A DNA stretch of 29,533 bases from an uncultured Muribaculaceae bacterium (GTDB lineage: Bacteria > Bacteroidota > Bacteroidia > Bacteroidales > Muribaculaceae), in contig CAJTYD010000031.1 in the NCBI GenBank assembly GCA_910583775.1, positions 1 to 29,533 on the forward strand, given 5' to 3'. How positions within the stretch are numbered: position 1 is the first letter of the stretch; each line of letters starts with the position of its first letter. The notes under the pieces are model-generated. The model was given only the letters and a program-made list of their open reading frames with translations. It did not search any database and was not told the DNA's origin. This document shows positions 14,986 through 22,134 of this stretch, one piece after another. The translations under genes were made by a program, and so were the position numbers.

Positions 14986-16251
14986 ATGATGCGAGCCCTC
15001 TATCAGACCCGAGGCGCCGAATTCTCAGTCGATATTCTCTCCGATCCCGCCGTCGCCGCCTTCATCGACGGCCACGCCGAAATCCTTGACTCAGCTTTCG
15101 ATCAGACGAAGATGTCAGAGACCCTGCGAAGCCGCCTCCGGAGTTCCGACTGGGTCTTCTCCGGAATGAAGACCTTCCATGAGCTCAACGAAGCCTTTCC
15201 CTCACTGCTCGATGAGAACGGTGTTCTAAAACCCTTCGAACGTTTCCTGAACGATGTTCGAAGCATCGACAGAACATATAACAGCAACTATCTCCGGGCC
15301 GAATACAACTTCGTCACCGCCTCCGCTCAGATGGCCGCCAAATGGGAGGAATTCCAGAGCGACGGAGACCGGTACAACCTCCAGTACCGAACCCAGCGCG
15401 ACGGCCGGGTCCGTCCCGAGCACGCCGCCCTCGATGGCGTAACCCTGCCGCCATCCGATCCCTTCTGGCTCGACTTCTATCCTCCCAACGGATGGAACTG
15501 CCGCTGCGACGTCGTCCAGGTCCGCAAGTCCAAATATCCGCAGACCGACCATGACGAAGCTGTCGCCCGCGGCGAAGGCGCCTTGCAGAAAGACACGAAG
15601 CGCATGTTCCGCTTCAACCCCGGCATCGAGCGCTCAACCGTCCCCGCCTACAACCCCTACACGATCAGCCGCTGCCGCGACTGCGATATCGCCAAAGACA
15701 AGCTTTCTCTCGCCCGCACCACGCCCCCCGACAACCAGCTCTGCGCTGCCTGCCGTTTCCTTCATGAATGCCGTGAACTCGACAGTGAGATAATGCCCTG
15801 GGAGAAGGGCACGATTGAAATAAGTAATATGGTCAGCAGAAAAGACAATGACTTCGAAAGGCTGATGCAGGTCGCCAGACATTTTGCATCCCAAGGCGAA
15901 GAGGTCTTCCTCTCTCCGAAGATGACTCGCCCGTCAAGGTTTGATTACGACTGTATATATGGCTCTCTAAAGGGAACTATATATTATGGAAAGTGCCCGG
16001 ACCTAAAAATCGGAGAGCATTGGTACGAGCATGAAGGATTTGTGAGCAATAACCCCAAACGGGCATTTTCTAATATGGTTAACCATGGAATGAAGCAATC
16101 TGCCAGGATAATCATTGATAAACCTGACTTGACGGATGCATATATGAAGAGGATAATACAACAACGCATAAGGGATGGTCATCAAATTTCCGAAGTGTGG
16201 TTGAGAGAAGGTGACAAGCTACGGCTGCTATATAAAAAGTCAGAGGAATGA
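14986..16251 (+). CDS. MuF-like minor head protein with C-terminal RNase-toxin-like domain
   Basis: From the first ATG the protein has 421 residues, but the frame is open back to 14839 with the same C-ending codon bias (about 49 further codons including LSPADYAGLHSRYARIL); translation probably enters by frameshift from the portal, or by CTG at 14842. The N-terminal half is a Mu F-type head morphogenesis domain, with HAALDGVTLPPSDPFW and YPPNGWNCRCDVVQV typical, then a cysteine cluster (RCRDCDIAK ... CAACRFLHEC). From about residue 270 the sequence changes to a domain with IYGSLKGTIYYGKCPDLKIG, KRAFSNMVNHGMKQSARIII and a terminal LREGDKLRLLYKK, resembling BECR-fold nucleases of MuF and CdiA toxins. 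Base composition becomes more A/T-rich across this domain. No immunity gene is obvious next to it. Confidence 0.85.
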   Translation: MMRALYQTRGAEFSVDILSDPAVAAFIDGHAEILDSAFDQTKMSETLRSRLRSSDWVFSGMKTFHELNEAFPSLLDENGVLKPFERFLNDVRSIDRTYNSNYLRAEYNFVTASAQMAAKWEEFQSDGDRYNLQYRTQRDGRVRPEHAALDGVTLPPSDPFWLDFYPPNGWNCRCDVVQVRKSKYPQTDHDEAVARGEGALQKDTKRMFRFNPGIERSTVPAYNPYTISRCRDCDIAKDKLSLARTTPPDNQLCAACRFLHECRELDSEIMPWEKGTIEISNMVSRKDNDFERLMQVARHFASQGEEVFLSPKMTRPSRFDYDCIYGSLKGTIYYGKCPDLKIGEHWYEHEGFVSNNPKRAFSNMVNHGMKQSARIIIDKPDLTDAYMKRIIQQRIRDGHQISEVWLREGDKLRLLYKKSEE

Positions 16252-16351
16252 TTGCTCATTCCTCCTTCTGCAACGAATCGGTAGTCATTAGCTACGGAAT
16301 CGTTATTGCAAATATAACACCTCAAATCCCGTTTTTCCAAATTTTTCATCA

Positions 16352-16387
16352 AAAAAGAGCGAAAATCCCTCGATTATCGCTCTTTTT
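16352..16387. terminator. Bidirectional terminator between convergent operons
   Basis: A perfect 11-bp stem AAAAAGAGCGA (16352-16362) and TCGCTCTTTTT (16377-16387) with a 14-base loop. It ends in T-runs on both strands and lies between the end of the rightward head operon (16251) and the end of the leftward middle operon (16400). Strong by inspection. Confidence 0.85.
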
Positions 16388-16399
16388 AACATTTCATCC

Positions 16400-16624
16400 T
16401 CAGATTGTTTCGCTGAGGTCTATCCCGTAGCAGTCTTTCAGAACCGCCTCCTCAAGCATCAGGAGATTGAGGATCCCTGCCGCCTGATAGTCCGAAATCG
16501 TTCCCTCGGCGTTCATCGACATCGCCATCCATCTCAATGACTCGATCACGGTTGGCAGCATCCCTTTGCCGTAACCATCCTTTATGAGTTGCGTAATCGC
16601 CGGTATCTTTTCTGCTGTATCCAT
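16400..16624 (-). CDS. Small protein downstream of the antirepressor, unknown
   Basis: A 74-residue helical protein (MDTAEKIPAITQLIKDGYGKGM...), starting 2 bases after the BRO stop codon, so in the same transcript. No membrane segment or known motif. It is acidic to neutral and lies opposite the end of the MuF-toxin gene, separated by the terminator. It could be a partner of the antirepressor; an immunity role for the MuF nuclease domain is possible by position but not supported by anything in the sequence. Confidence 0.6.
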   Translation of the reverse strand: MDTAEKIPAITQLIKDGYGKGMLPTVIESLRWMAMSMNAEGTISDYQAAGILNLLMLEEAVLKDCYGIDLSETI

Positions 16625-16626
16625 TT

Positions 16627-17325
16627 TCAGCCCTCCTTCCCGTCAAAATCCAACGTCAGTTGGACACTTCCCCGCATCTTCTGGCTGGCGCAAAGTAACA
16701 GCCTCACTCCGAGCTCCTTTACAAACCACCCCGGATTGGGCACTCCGTAAAGCCAAAGCTTTCTTGCAAGCACCTGCTTTGCGTTAAGCCGCCGGACGCT
16801 CTGGCTGCTTTCTGTCCGGGCGCCGATACATGAATGGATGTCATTGAGCGAATACCAGTTCTCGCCGCCTACTTCCACAACCCGGACCGCTCCCTCATGG
16901 AAATTCATCACCTTGTAAGGGATATCCCTGACATCCATAAAATCTGCCGGCGTTTTCTTTACCCCATAATAGCCCTTCTTGCGGATGCTCGGCAAAACCT
17001 CATCAAATATCCATTCCTCAAATATTTCTGCAATAGGCAACGTGCAATTTACAATAAGACGATACATGTTGCCCTCGTTGATATACTTTATCTTCTGGAT
17101 ACCTCCATCGGTAGGGGTGTCACAAATCGTTACTCCCTTTTCTTTGCAATGGTCAAGAATCGCTTTGCGAGGATTAGAATACCCCAAAATGACGGCGACA
17201 TCCTTTGCTACAAACCATGGTTCACCATTGATTAGGCGAGACCGCACAAGCAAATTCTCTCTATTGAAGTTGAAAACCTCAATCTCGCCTACTGATGTAG
17301 GATTTGTCTCTTTTTTGTTTAACAT
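16627..17325 (-). CDS. BRO-family phage antirepressor
   Basis: A 232-residue protein with an N-terminal BRO-N domain (about residues 15-120): NREN-LLVRSRLINGEPWFVAKDVAVILGY, then the ILDHCKEKGV and YRLIVNCTLPIAEIFEEWIFDEVLPSIRKKGYY signatures. The C-terminal 100 residues (GGENWYSLNDIHSCIG ... SVRRLNAK) look like a KilA-C/ANT-type second DNA-binding or regulatory module. Such proteins usually counter repressors or modulate phage development. It is unusual to find it between tail-completion and head genes of a Mu-like phage, and it is preceded by a long structured leader, so it may be an accessory insertion under its own control. Confidence 0.85.
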   Translation of the reverse strand: MLNKKETNPTSVGEIEVFNFNRENLLVRSRLINGEPWFVAKDVAVILGYSNPRKAILDHCKEKGVTICDTPTDGGIQKIKYINEGNMYRLIVNCTLPIAEIFEEWIFDEVLPSIRKKGYYGVKKTPADFMDVRDIPYKVMNFHEGAVRVVEVGGENWYSLNDIHSCIGARTESSQSVRRLNAKQVLARKLWLYGVPNPGWFVKELGVRLLLCASQKMRGSVQLTLDFDGKEG

Positions 17326-17340
17326 ATCTGATAAAATTTA

Positions 17341-17540
17341 GCATTTGGGCACAAAGAAAGCGGTGTGCCACTTCCCGCTGCTAAAGTCTTATCAGAGGAC
17401 CGACACGACCATTACAGTCGCGTCACGGGGTTAGCACACCGCTAAATATGAGTTATAAGACGGGCATAAAAATGCCCACTAGACGGTGCTGTGGACGGAT
17501 AGCCGTCCTCTGATGTAAAACTTTAGCACCGCTAAATTAC
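17341..17540 (-). ncRNA. Structured RNA candidate, leader of the antirepressor gene
   Basis: A gene-free segment with many exact complementarities: 17359-17368 with 17434-17443 (10 bp), 17402-17409 with 17417-17424 (one mismatch), 17462-17467 with 17472-17477 (GGGCAT, 4-base loop), 17484-17490 with 17525-17531, 17493-17498 with 17503-17508 (GGACGG). In addition 17386-17392 pairs with 17455-17461 and 17392-17400 with 17505-17513 (9 bp, TCAGAGGAC); these cross the first stem and compete with the GGACGG hairpin. Two near-copies of TTAGCACACCGCTAAAT (17431, 17523) are alternative partners of AGCGGTG at 17359. The strand is inferred from the downstream leftward BRO gene. It matches no RNA family I can name with confidence. 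Confidence 0.55.
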
Positions 17541-17597
17541 GACATTTTTTTAAGAATCGTGCTCTCTTGCACTATTTTTTTACAGTTTTAACACTTC

Positions 17598-18077
17598 CTA
17601 TCCCAATATCCGGCTCGCATCGCAGCTATAGACCTCGACCGTGTCAAGTATATCCTCATGGTCGTGGTTGGTGTGGCTCTCCTCAAGATCAAGACCGCAG
17701 AAACAGTCACCGCTCAGCCCGGTCAAAGCTCCGTGAATCCTCACCGGAAGATCAAGCTGGTCAAGGCTGCCTCCAGATCTCTTTTCCTGTGTTGAGGCGG
17801 AAGCCGAATCAGGCGAAAGGCGGCAGTCAAATTCCTCCGAGGCGTCCGCCGTCCAGTCCGTGACGATATGAAGCCTCACCCGCGGGCTCGCGTGGTATTC
17901 ATATCCAGACTCTATGCAGTCCCATTTCACCGGCTCGAACTCGATGAACACCGCAGGACGCGCCCACGCCTCCTCCTGCTCGATGAATTCAACGTTCCGG
18001 TTCCATAGATCCACATATTTGATCTCTCCCAGCTCCAGTAGCCGGGCCCGTATCTTCTCGTAAATCTCTCTTATCAT
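17598..18077 (-). CDS. Tail terminator-like protein (Mu gp37-like position)
   Basis: A 159-residue protein whose ATG overlaps the end of the gpG-like gene (ATGA at 18074-18077). The N-terminus MIREIYEKIRARLLELGEIKYVDLW and the block WARPAVFIEFEPVKW ... VRLHIVTDWT resemble small tail-completion or terminator proteins, which cap the tail tube and join it to the head. Repeat copy F is inserted in frame in the middle, adding DCRLSPDSASASTQEKRSG between the two conserved halves, and may form a surface loop. Weakly assigned by context and by pattern. Confidence 0.65.
   Translation of the reverse strand: MIREIYEKIRARLLELGEIKYVDLWNRNVEFIEQEEAWARPAVFIEFEPVKWDCIESGYEYHASPRVRLHIVTDWTADASEEFDCRLSPDSASASTQEKRSGGSLDQLDLPVRIHGALTGLSGDCFCGLDLEESHTNHDHEDILDTVEVYSCDASRILG
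17778..17832 (+). repeat. Dispersed polar repeat, copy F (in frame, leftward gene)
   Basis: ATCTCTTTTCCTGTGTTGAG then GCGGAAGCCGAATC and a diverged GGCGGCAGTCAAATTC. Read on the minus strand it gives FDCRLSPDSASASTQEKR, the same peptide frame as copies G and H. Confidence 0.8.
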
Positions 18078-18649
18078 AAGACTATTTCCTCCTCTCTGTC
18101 TCCGAAATTATCCTTAATAAACTGTTCTACATTCTCCCTGATTATATCCTTCACGGCCTCGTCCACCTTCGGATGGTCCCCGATGAACTGCCGCTTCGGC
18201 ATCCGGATCTCGCTCCCCTCAGGCTTCAGCGCCATCAGCTTCCAGAACTCCGCCTCTGTCACAAGCCTTATCGTGCGTCTGTCGCGACGCAGGCTCCCGT
18301 CCTTCCTCCTTCCGAACGATCCCGACGCCTCATAGTATTTAGCCCAGAAAAAACGCTTCATACGCTTCGTCACCCTGATGTTGCCTCCCTCGTTGTGGAT
18401 AGAGGCATAATCCTTGTTATAGTCGAATGAGACCCCCTTCGCCGTCCGCTTCGTCCGCAGGCTCCGACGCAGCGTGCCCGAATCGACCAGGATCGCCCGG
18501 TTCCCGTTCTTGACCGGACTCTTCCTCCGCTTCCAGGCCTCCCCGAAGAAACTCTGTCGATCGAAGTTCCTGTCGAACTCATCCTTAAGCTCCACCTCGA
18601 TGTCCCGCAGGATATTCCGCAGAAGCCCGTTTAAATCACTCTTTGTCAT
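18074..18649 (-). CDS. Virion morphogenesis / tail completion protein (Mu gpG-like)
   Basis: A 191-residue basic protein from the ATG at 18649 (MTKSDLNGLLRNILRDIEVEL). The upstream open frame to 18697 is antisense-like and was not used. The pattern of an N-terminal helix with conserved F/W residues, then LVDSGTLRRSLRTKR ... SFDYNKDYASIHNEGG and a final MPKRQFIGDHPKVDEAV, is the signature of Phage_tail_S/gpG-type proteins that complete the tail and allow head joining. It overlaps the genes on both sides slightly, so it is translationally coupled. Confidence 0.85.
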   Translation of the reverse strand: MTKSDLNGLLRNILRDIEVELKDEFDRNFDRQSFFGEAWKRRKSPVKNGNRAILVDSGTLRRSLRTKRTAKGVSFDYNKDYASIHNEGGNIRVTKRMKRFFWAKYYEASGSFGRRKDGSLRRDRRTIRLVTEAEFWKLMALKPEGSEIRMPKRQFIGDHPKVDEAVKDIIRENVEQFIKDNFGDREEEIVL

Positions 18650-18899
18650 CCTCAAGTATGTCGAATATCGATGGGGCCCTGCAAACCGCCGAGGCATCCT
18701 CCTGTTCGGAAGATGCCTTCAGCAGATTGTAGAACGTCCGTTCGCAGATCCCGTAAACCGGATAGACGTGCCGGTGCCAGATCTCCCGGTTGCTTAGCCC
18801 CTGCGCCGAATAGCGCCTGTAGATCTCGTTCACCTGCGCCACCCGAAGCCGATAGCTCGATCCCCTGCTCCTCTCTTTCCATGTCCTTCGTCTGCCCAT
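18636..18899 (-). CDS. Small basic helix-turn-helix-like protein
   Basis: An 87-residue protein, MGRRRTWKERSRGSSYRLRV, with a central region VNEIYRRYSAQGLSNREIWHRHVYPVYGICERTFYNLLK that has the spacing of a helix-turn-helix. The basic N-terminus and acidic C-terminus (DILEDDKE) suit a small regulator. It lies between the DUF3164 gene and tail-completion genes, near where Mu keeps mor. A middle or late transcription activator role is a reasonable guess but is not shown by sequence. Confidence 0.6.
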   Translation of the reverse strand: MGRRRTWKERSRGSSYRLRVAQVNEIYRRYSAQGLSNREIWHRHVYPVYGICERTFYNLLKASSEQEDASAVCRAPSIFDILEDDKE

Positions 18900-18957
18900 C
18901 TCGCGTTCCTGATTGTGTTTTGTTCTCTCTTTTCGTTTTTAGATTCCGGTCCCGGTC

Positions 18958-19725
18958 TTAGAGATCGACGTCTGTTATACCGAGCGGTATGCTTCGCCAC
19001 GCGTTCCCCGTGCTCTCGTCCCGATACTGCGCCCGGATGTAGCAGCGAGTCTCCGTCGGCTGGTAGCTCTCCTCGATGATTCCCACGCCCTCGATGAAAC
19101 GCTCGTTCCCGCTCTCCTCGGCCATCTTCCGAAGCTGTAGAACCCGGCTCGCCTTCAAATTCCCCGCCGCGTCGCGGCTCAGAAGACGCAGGATCGCGTT
19201 CACCAGACTCTGTGATTTCGCGTCCGTCGCAAGGCTCTCTATGTAGCTCCTCACAAGCGAAATCCCGTCTTCAACCGTATCCCGGTAGCCGTCCACGGTA
19301 TTCATCCCGATAACGATCCGCATCGTGCTCTCCCCGTTGGTGAACGTGTGACTGAACTGTCCGTTCTCCTTCAGCCCGAAAAGTTCGGCCTTCATGTCCA
19401 GAACCGTCTTGAAATTCCCTAAAACCGTATTCTTAACCGTCCGTATCTGCTCGCTCAGAGCCTTCAGCTCAGGGATCGCCGCCGCGATCTCCTCGTCGAC
19501 AAGCGCCGCGTAGTTCTCCCGCTGGCGCTTCCGCTCCTCCTGCTGGCGGCGTTTCTCCTTCTCGGCCTTGAACGCCTTGAAGTCCTTCCAGTCCTCGGCC
19601 GTCATCTCCATTCTCTCCGATGCCTCGATGCCTTCTGCAGCCTTTCTCTCTTTTTCTGTGTTGAGGCGGCAGCCGAATTCAGCGGCATCGGCAGCCGGTT
19701 TCCCTTTAATCTCTTCAATTTCCAT
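18958..19725 (-). CDS. DUF3164 family protein
   Basis: A 255-residue protein. The C-terminal two thirds carry the DUF3164 pattern: LKALSEQIRTVKNTVLGNF, the AELFGLKENGQFSHTFTNGESTMRI segment, and the region ATDAKSQSLVNAILRLLSRDAAGNLKASRVLQLRKMAEESG. The family is common in the early region of Mu-like phages; its biochemical role is unknown. A charged coiled coil (residues 45-75, KAEKEKRRQQEERKRQRENY) precedes it. Repeat copy G lies in frame near the N-terminus as AEFGCRLNTEKERK. It follows GemA-like and a small amber-split gene in the leftward early operon. Confidence 0.88.
   Translation of the reverse strand: MEIEEIKGKPAADAAEFGCRLNTEKERKAAEGIEASERMEMTAEDWKDFKAFKAEKEKRRQQEERKRQRENYAALVDEEIAAAIPELKALSEQIRTVKNTVLGNFKTVLDMKAELFGLKENGQFSHTFTNGESTMRIVIGMNTVDGYRDTVEDGISLVRSYIESLATDAKSQSLVNAILRLLSRDAAGNLKASRVLQLRKMAEESGNERFIEGVGIIEESYQPTETRCYIRAQYRDESTGNAWRSIPLGITDVDL
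19645..19700 (+). repeat. Dispersed polar repeat, copy G (in frame, DUF3164 gene)
   Basis: TCTCTCTTTTTCTGTGTTGA then GGCGGCAGCCGAATTCAGCGG and GGCAGCCGG. Minus-strand reading gives AAEFGCRLNTEKERK. It lacks the second SASASTQ unit seen in copy H. Confidence 0.8.
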
Positions 19726-19754
19726 ATTATTAATTTTTAATTGGTTGTTAAATG

Positions 19755-19913
19755 TTATCGCTCATATCCCTTCGAATAGGTATACTCCGCGATCTCGCTT
19801 TCCGTCTAGGCCCAGTTGCCGATCTCCCGCATGAACTCGATATATTCCTCAGTGTCGATGTCCTGGGTGATTAGCTTGATGTGCTTCTTCAGATCTTTCA
19901 ATGCCTCTTTCAT
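19755..19913 (-). pseudogene. Small early gene split by an in-frame amber codon
   Basis: From the ATG at 19913 the frame gives a 35-residue peptide ending in IEFMREIGNWA, then TAG at 19806-19808. The same frame continues for 16 codons (TESEIAEYTYSKGYER) to TAA at 19755-19757. The part before the TAG resembles small Mu-prophage proteins with a KHIKLITQDIDTEEYIEFMREI core that I know to run slightly longer, so the tail after the stop looks like genuine coding sequence. A single base change (for example CAG to TAG), a sequencing error or tolerated readthrough would explain it. It sits 34 bases after the GemA-like gene. Confidence 0.5.
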
Positions 19914-19947
19914 ATCTCCCAAAATTTTATGATGTTATAGTTTATAT

Positions 19948-20469
19948 TTAGTTGAAGTTGATTCCCGTATGCTCCGCGAATTCGATTATCCTTACAGGAG
20001 CCGGTCCCCTGGTCTCTCTCTTTTTCTGTGTTGAGGCGGAAGCCGAATTTAAGCGGCAGCCGAATTCAGCCTCTTCCTCCTCCCGCTGCCAGCCCTTCCG
20101 CTTGATTGCCCGCAGCCTCACCGCAAGATCCTTCAGTTCCTCGATCCCGAGCTGGCCGAAAGCCCTCCCCGCTATCCGCGGATGCCGGCAGAAATTGTTG
20201 ATCTGCGTCCAGTCCGTAGTATCCACCCCAAGCTCCTGGATCAGCTTCAGCGCGATGCTCCGCCGGCGCTTAAGCTCCGCCTTGTCGACCGTCATACCCT
20301 CCAGAGCCGAGCAGAGAGCCCCATATTCCTGCCGGGTCATCTCCCGTAGAGAATCCGTCCGCCCCGAGGTATACTGCCTCACAAGCTCCCGCTTCGTTTC
20401 CTCCCCGGCCGCCGGAAGCCTCCGGAACGCCGCGTAAAACCGCCCGAAATTACTTATCTCCTGCTTCAT
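19948..20469 (-). CDS. GemA-like early regulatory protein (Mu gp16 family)
   Basis: A 173-residue protein. The block LKRRRSIALKLIQELGVDTTDWTQINNFCRHPRIAGRAFGQLGIEELKDLAVRLRAI matches the GemA/gp16 pattern of Mu-like phages of Bacteroidales (helical, with the VDTTDW motif). In Mu, GemA alters host DNA topology and gene expression; whether that holds here is not known. The last 35 residues derive in large part from repeat copy H (AEFGCRLNSASASTQKK) and are likely dispensable. It starts 20 bases inside the end of the preceding P-loop ATPase gene, so translation is coupled. Confidence 0.75.
   Translation of the reverse strand: MKQEISNFGRFYAAFRRLPAAGEETKRELVRQYTSGRTDSLREMTRQEYGALCSALEGMTVDKAELKRRRSIALKLIQELGVDTTDWTQINNFCRHPRIAGRAFGQLGIEELKDLAVRLRAIKRKGWQREEEEAEFGCRLNSASASTQKKRETRGPAPVRIIEFAEHTGINFN
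20014..20069 (+). repeat. Dispersed polar repeat, copy H (in frame, GemA-like gene)
   Basis: The most complete copy: TCTCTCTTTTTCTGTGTTGA, then two successive units GGCGGAAGCCGAATTTAA and GCGGCAGCCGAATTCAG. Minus-strand reading gives AEFGCRLNSASASTQKKRE at the C-terminus of the GemA-like protein. Confidence 0.85.
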
Positions 20470-21112
20470 TTCCCTCTGTTTTTGAATTATTCAGTTCGTT
20501 TGTAGTGCTTATAACCCCGTCCTCCCAGATCGTGTAGAAGCTCCCGGAATTCTCCGTGAATCTTCCCTGGCAGAACGCCTTGTAGCCGACGACCCGGATC
20601 TTGACCCCAGCCTTGTATTTAAGCCTCCCCGCCGGTTTCCCCGACGGCTCTCCCTTATGCTCCTGGGAGATGACGATGATTCCCTTCCTCGGAAACCGCT
20701 CCCTGAGATCCATGATCTGCCGGTAGGTGAAGCCGCTCTCCTGAAAGCTGTCGATGATCACGAACTTCGCGCTCTTCGGCTTCGCGAGCCGCTCCTCAAG
20801 CTCCTCGAATGTATCCTCGGTGATCACCCGGAACCGTCCCTGGCGCTCGTTCATCCGCTCCCGCAGAAGACGCTGCTTGAAGCTCTCGCTGATTCCCTCT
20901 TCGTAACTGCAGTAGAGGATGCTCCCGTAATTCGTAAGCTCCCGCGCCAGCTGCATCACGAAACTGCTCTTCCCGCTCGCCGATGAGCCGCTGATAAAAA
21001 AGAGCTCGTTGTCCGGAACCTCCCCGAACGCCGTCCGCCATGGATCCTCCCAGGGGAGTTTCCTGTAAGTCCGCGCTATCACCTCTTTCGGACTGTATGC
21101 TCGCTTTCCCAT
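20450..21112 (-). CDS. RecA/KaiC-type P-loop ATPase of the early operon
   Basis: A 220-residue protein with Walker A GSSASGKSS (residues 42-50) and a Walker B-like KFVIIDSFQESG (near 116), followed by GIIVISQEHKGE, which looks like the sensor strand of RecA-fold ATPases. This fold is found in DnaB-like loaders and recombination mediators. It starts 3 bases after the MuB-like gene and precedes GemA-like, a position shared by Bacteroidales Mu prophages. A role in replication restart or strand exchange during transposition is plausible, not demonstrated. Confidence 0.8.
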   Translation of the reverse strand: MGKRAYSPKEVIARTYRKLPWEDPWRTAFGEVPDNELFFISGSSASGKSSFVMQLARELTNYGSILYCSYEEGISESFKQRLLRERMNERQGRFRVITEDTFEELEERLAKPKSAKFVIIDSFQESGFTYRQIMDLRERFPRKGIIVISQEHKGEPSGKPAGRLKYKAGVKIRVVGYKAFCQGRFTENSGSFYTIWEDGVISTTNELNNSKTEGNEAGDK

Positions 21113-21115
21113 CCT

Positions 21116-21988
21116 TCAGTCTCTTTTAAGTTTCTCGATCTCCGTGTAGACACGCCTCAGTGCCCCGCCGCTCTTCCTCGCAATCGTCGCCGCGTCCGAT
21201 CCCTCCGGCGCGTTCACCTTAGCTACGATCAGAGCCTGTCCGATCAGAAACTGCTTCCGCTCCTTGCCGTCCTCCGGCGTCACACGGCTGTAACGGTCGC
21301 CGTAGCGGCTCAGCATCTCCGTGTAGCCGACCTTCTTGCATTCGATCGAGCGGTTGATCTTCTCCTTCAGGCCGTCGGCTCCCATCATATACCACCCGCA
21401 GCAGCGCTCCGTAGCGTTCCACAGCGCCTTCAGCTCCAGAAACGCCTCATAACTGAGGTCTCCCGCCTCATCGAGGATGATCAGAGGATTGTCTATTCCC
21501 CTGAGGTAATACACCAGGTCATCGTAAATGTCCGAATAGCGCCCCTTGCTGTCAACGCCGAATTCCCCCGCGATCTTACGCACGAGCTTCAGCTTCGTCT
21601 TAACCTGCGAGCAGTCGATATAGACCGCGTTGGCGTGCGTCTTCACGTAATGGCGCGCCGTGAATGTCTTTCCGATGTTCGGAAGGTCGCACATGATCCC
21701 GCTCAGGCTCCCCGCCTGGCAGATCTCAAGCTGGCTCGTGATGAACTGGAACGTCGGCGTCTGTGCCGCCCGCCATTCCATCTCCCCGCGAAGGCTCACT
21801 CCCAGGCGGCGCCCGATGCTGATCCAGTTCGCGTCGCTCAGAACCCTGTCTGTCTGTCCGTTCTTTACCGCGCTGTAGACCGATGTCGTGATGCCCAGCG
21901 ACGCCGCGTGCTTCGCGTCGCTCGGATAATTCGCCCTGTTCGCCCTGATGGCCTCGCTGATCCTGTTCCTGATCTCTGTTGTAATCAT
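21116..21988 (-). CDS. MuB-like transposition target-selection ATPase
   Basis: A 290-residue AAA+ protein. An N-terminal helix-turn-helix (about residues 15-70, AASLGITTSVYSAVKNGQTD) precedes the ATPase core with Walker A in LPNIGKTFT (102-110, lacking the first glycine of the usual GxxGxGKT) and Walker B LIILDEAGD (169-177). This is the architecture of Mu B, which coats target DNA, stimulates the transposase and gives target immunity. It lies directly downstream of the transposase gene, across a 195-base gap that holds repeats. The Walker A variant is seen in other Bacteroidales MuB relatives as I recall, so I do not take it as inactivating. Confidence 0.9.
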   Translation of the reverse strand: MITTEIRNRISEAIRANRANYPSDAKHAASLGITTSVYSAVKNGQTDRVLSDANWISIGRRLGVSLRGEMEWRAAQTPTFQFITSQLEICQAGSLSGIMCDLPNIGKTFTARHYVKTHANAVYIDCSQVKTKLKLVRKIAGEFGVDSKGRYSDIYDDLVYYLRGIDNPLIILDEAGDLSYEAFLELKALWNATERCCGWYMMGADGLKEKINRSIECKKVGYTEMLSRYGDRYSRVTPEDGKERKQFLIGQALIVAKVNAPEGSDAATIARKSGGALRRVYTEIEKLKRD

Positions 21989-22035
21989 ATTCTAATTCTG
22001 TTTTAATGTCATTCCAATATCCCTCCAATCCTTTC

Positions 22036-22086
22036 CCGTCGTTTGCTGGCTCGGCCTCGAGCTCCGATGCGAAGAGCTCCGCGCCT
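22036..22086 (+). repeat. 51-bp direct repeat, copy 1
   Basis: Begins CCGTCGTTTGCTGGCTCGGC and contains GAGCTC twice, able to form a 6-bp hairpin. Matches 22135-22185 closely. Together they flank polar repeat copy I. Confidence 0.8.
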
Positions 22087-22125
22087 CTCTCTTTTTCTGT
22101 GTTGAGGCGGAAGCCGAATTAGTCG
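22085..22125 (+). repeat. Dispersed polar repeat, copy I
   Basis: CTCTCTCTTTTTCTGTGTTG then AGGCGGAAGCCGAATTAG. A single-unit copy in the gap between MuA-like and MuB-like genes, sandwiched between the two 51-bp repeats. Confidence 0.8.
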
Positions 22126-22134
22126 GTCCGGGTG

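Noticed and set aside
17341..17540. Group I intron reading of the structured leader (CACTAGACGG resembles the conserved R element)
   Set aside because: No matching S element with TAGT pairing partner, no P/Q elements and no interrupted gene around it.
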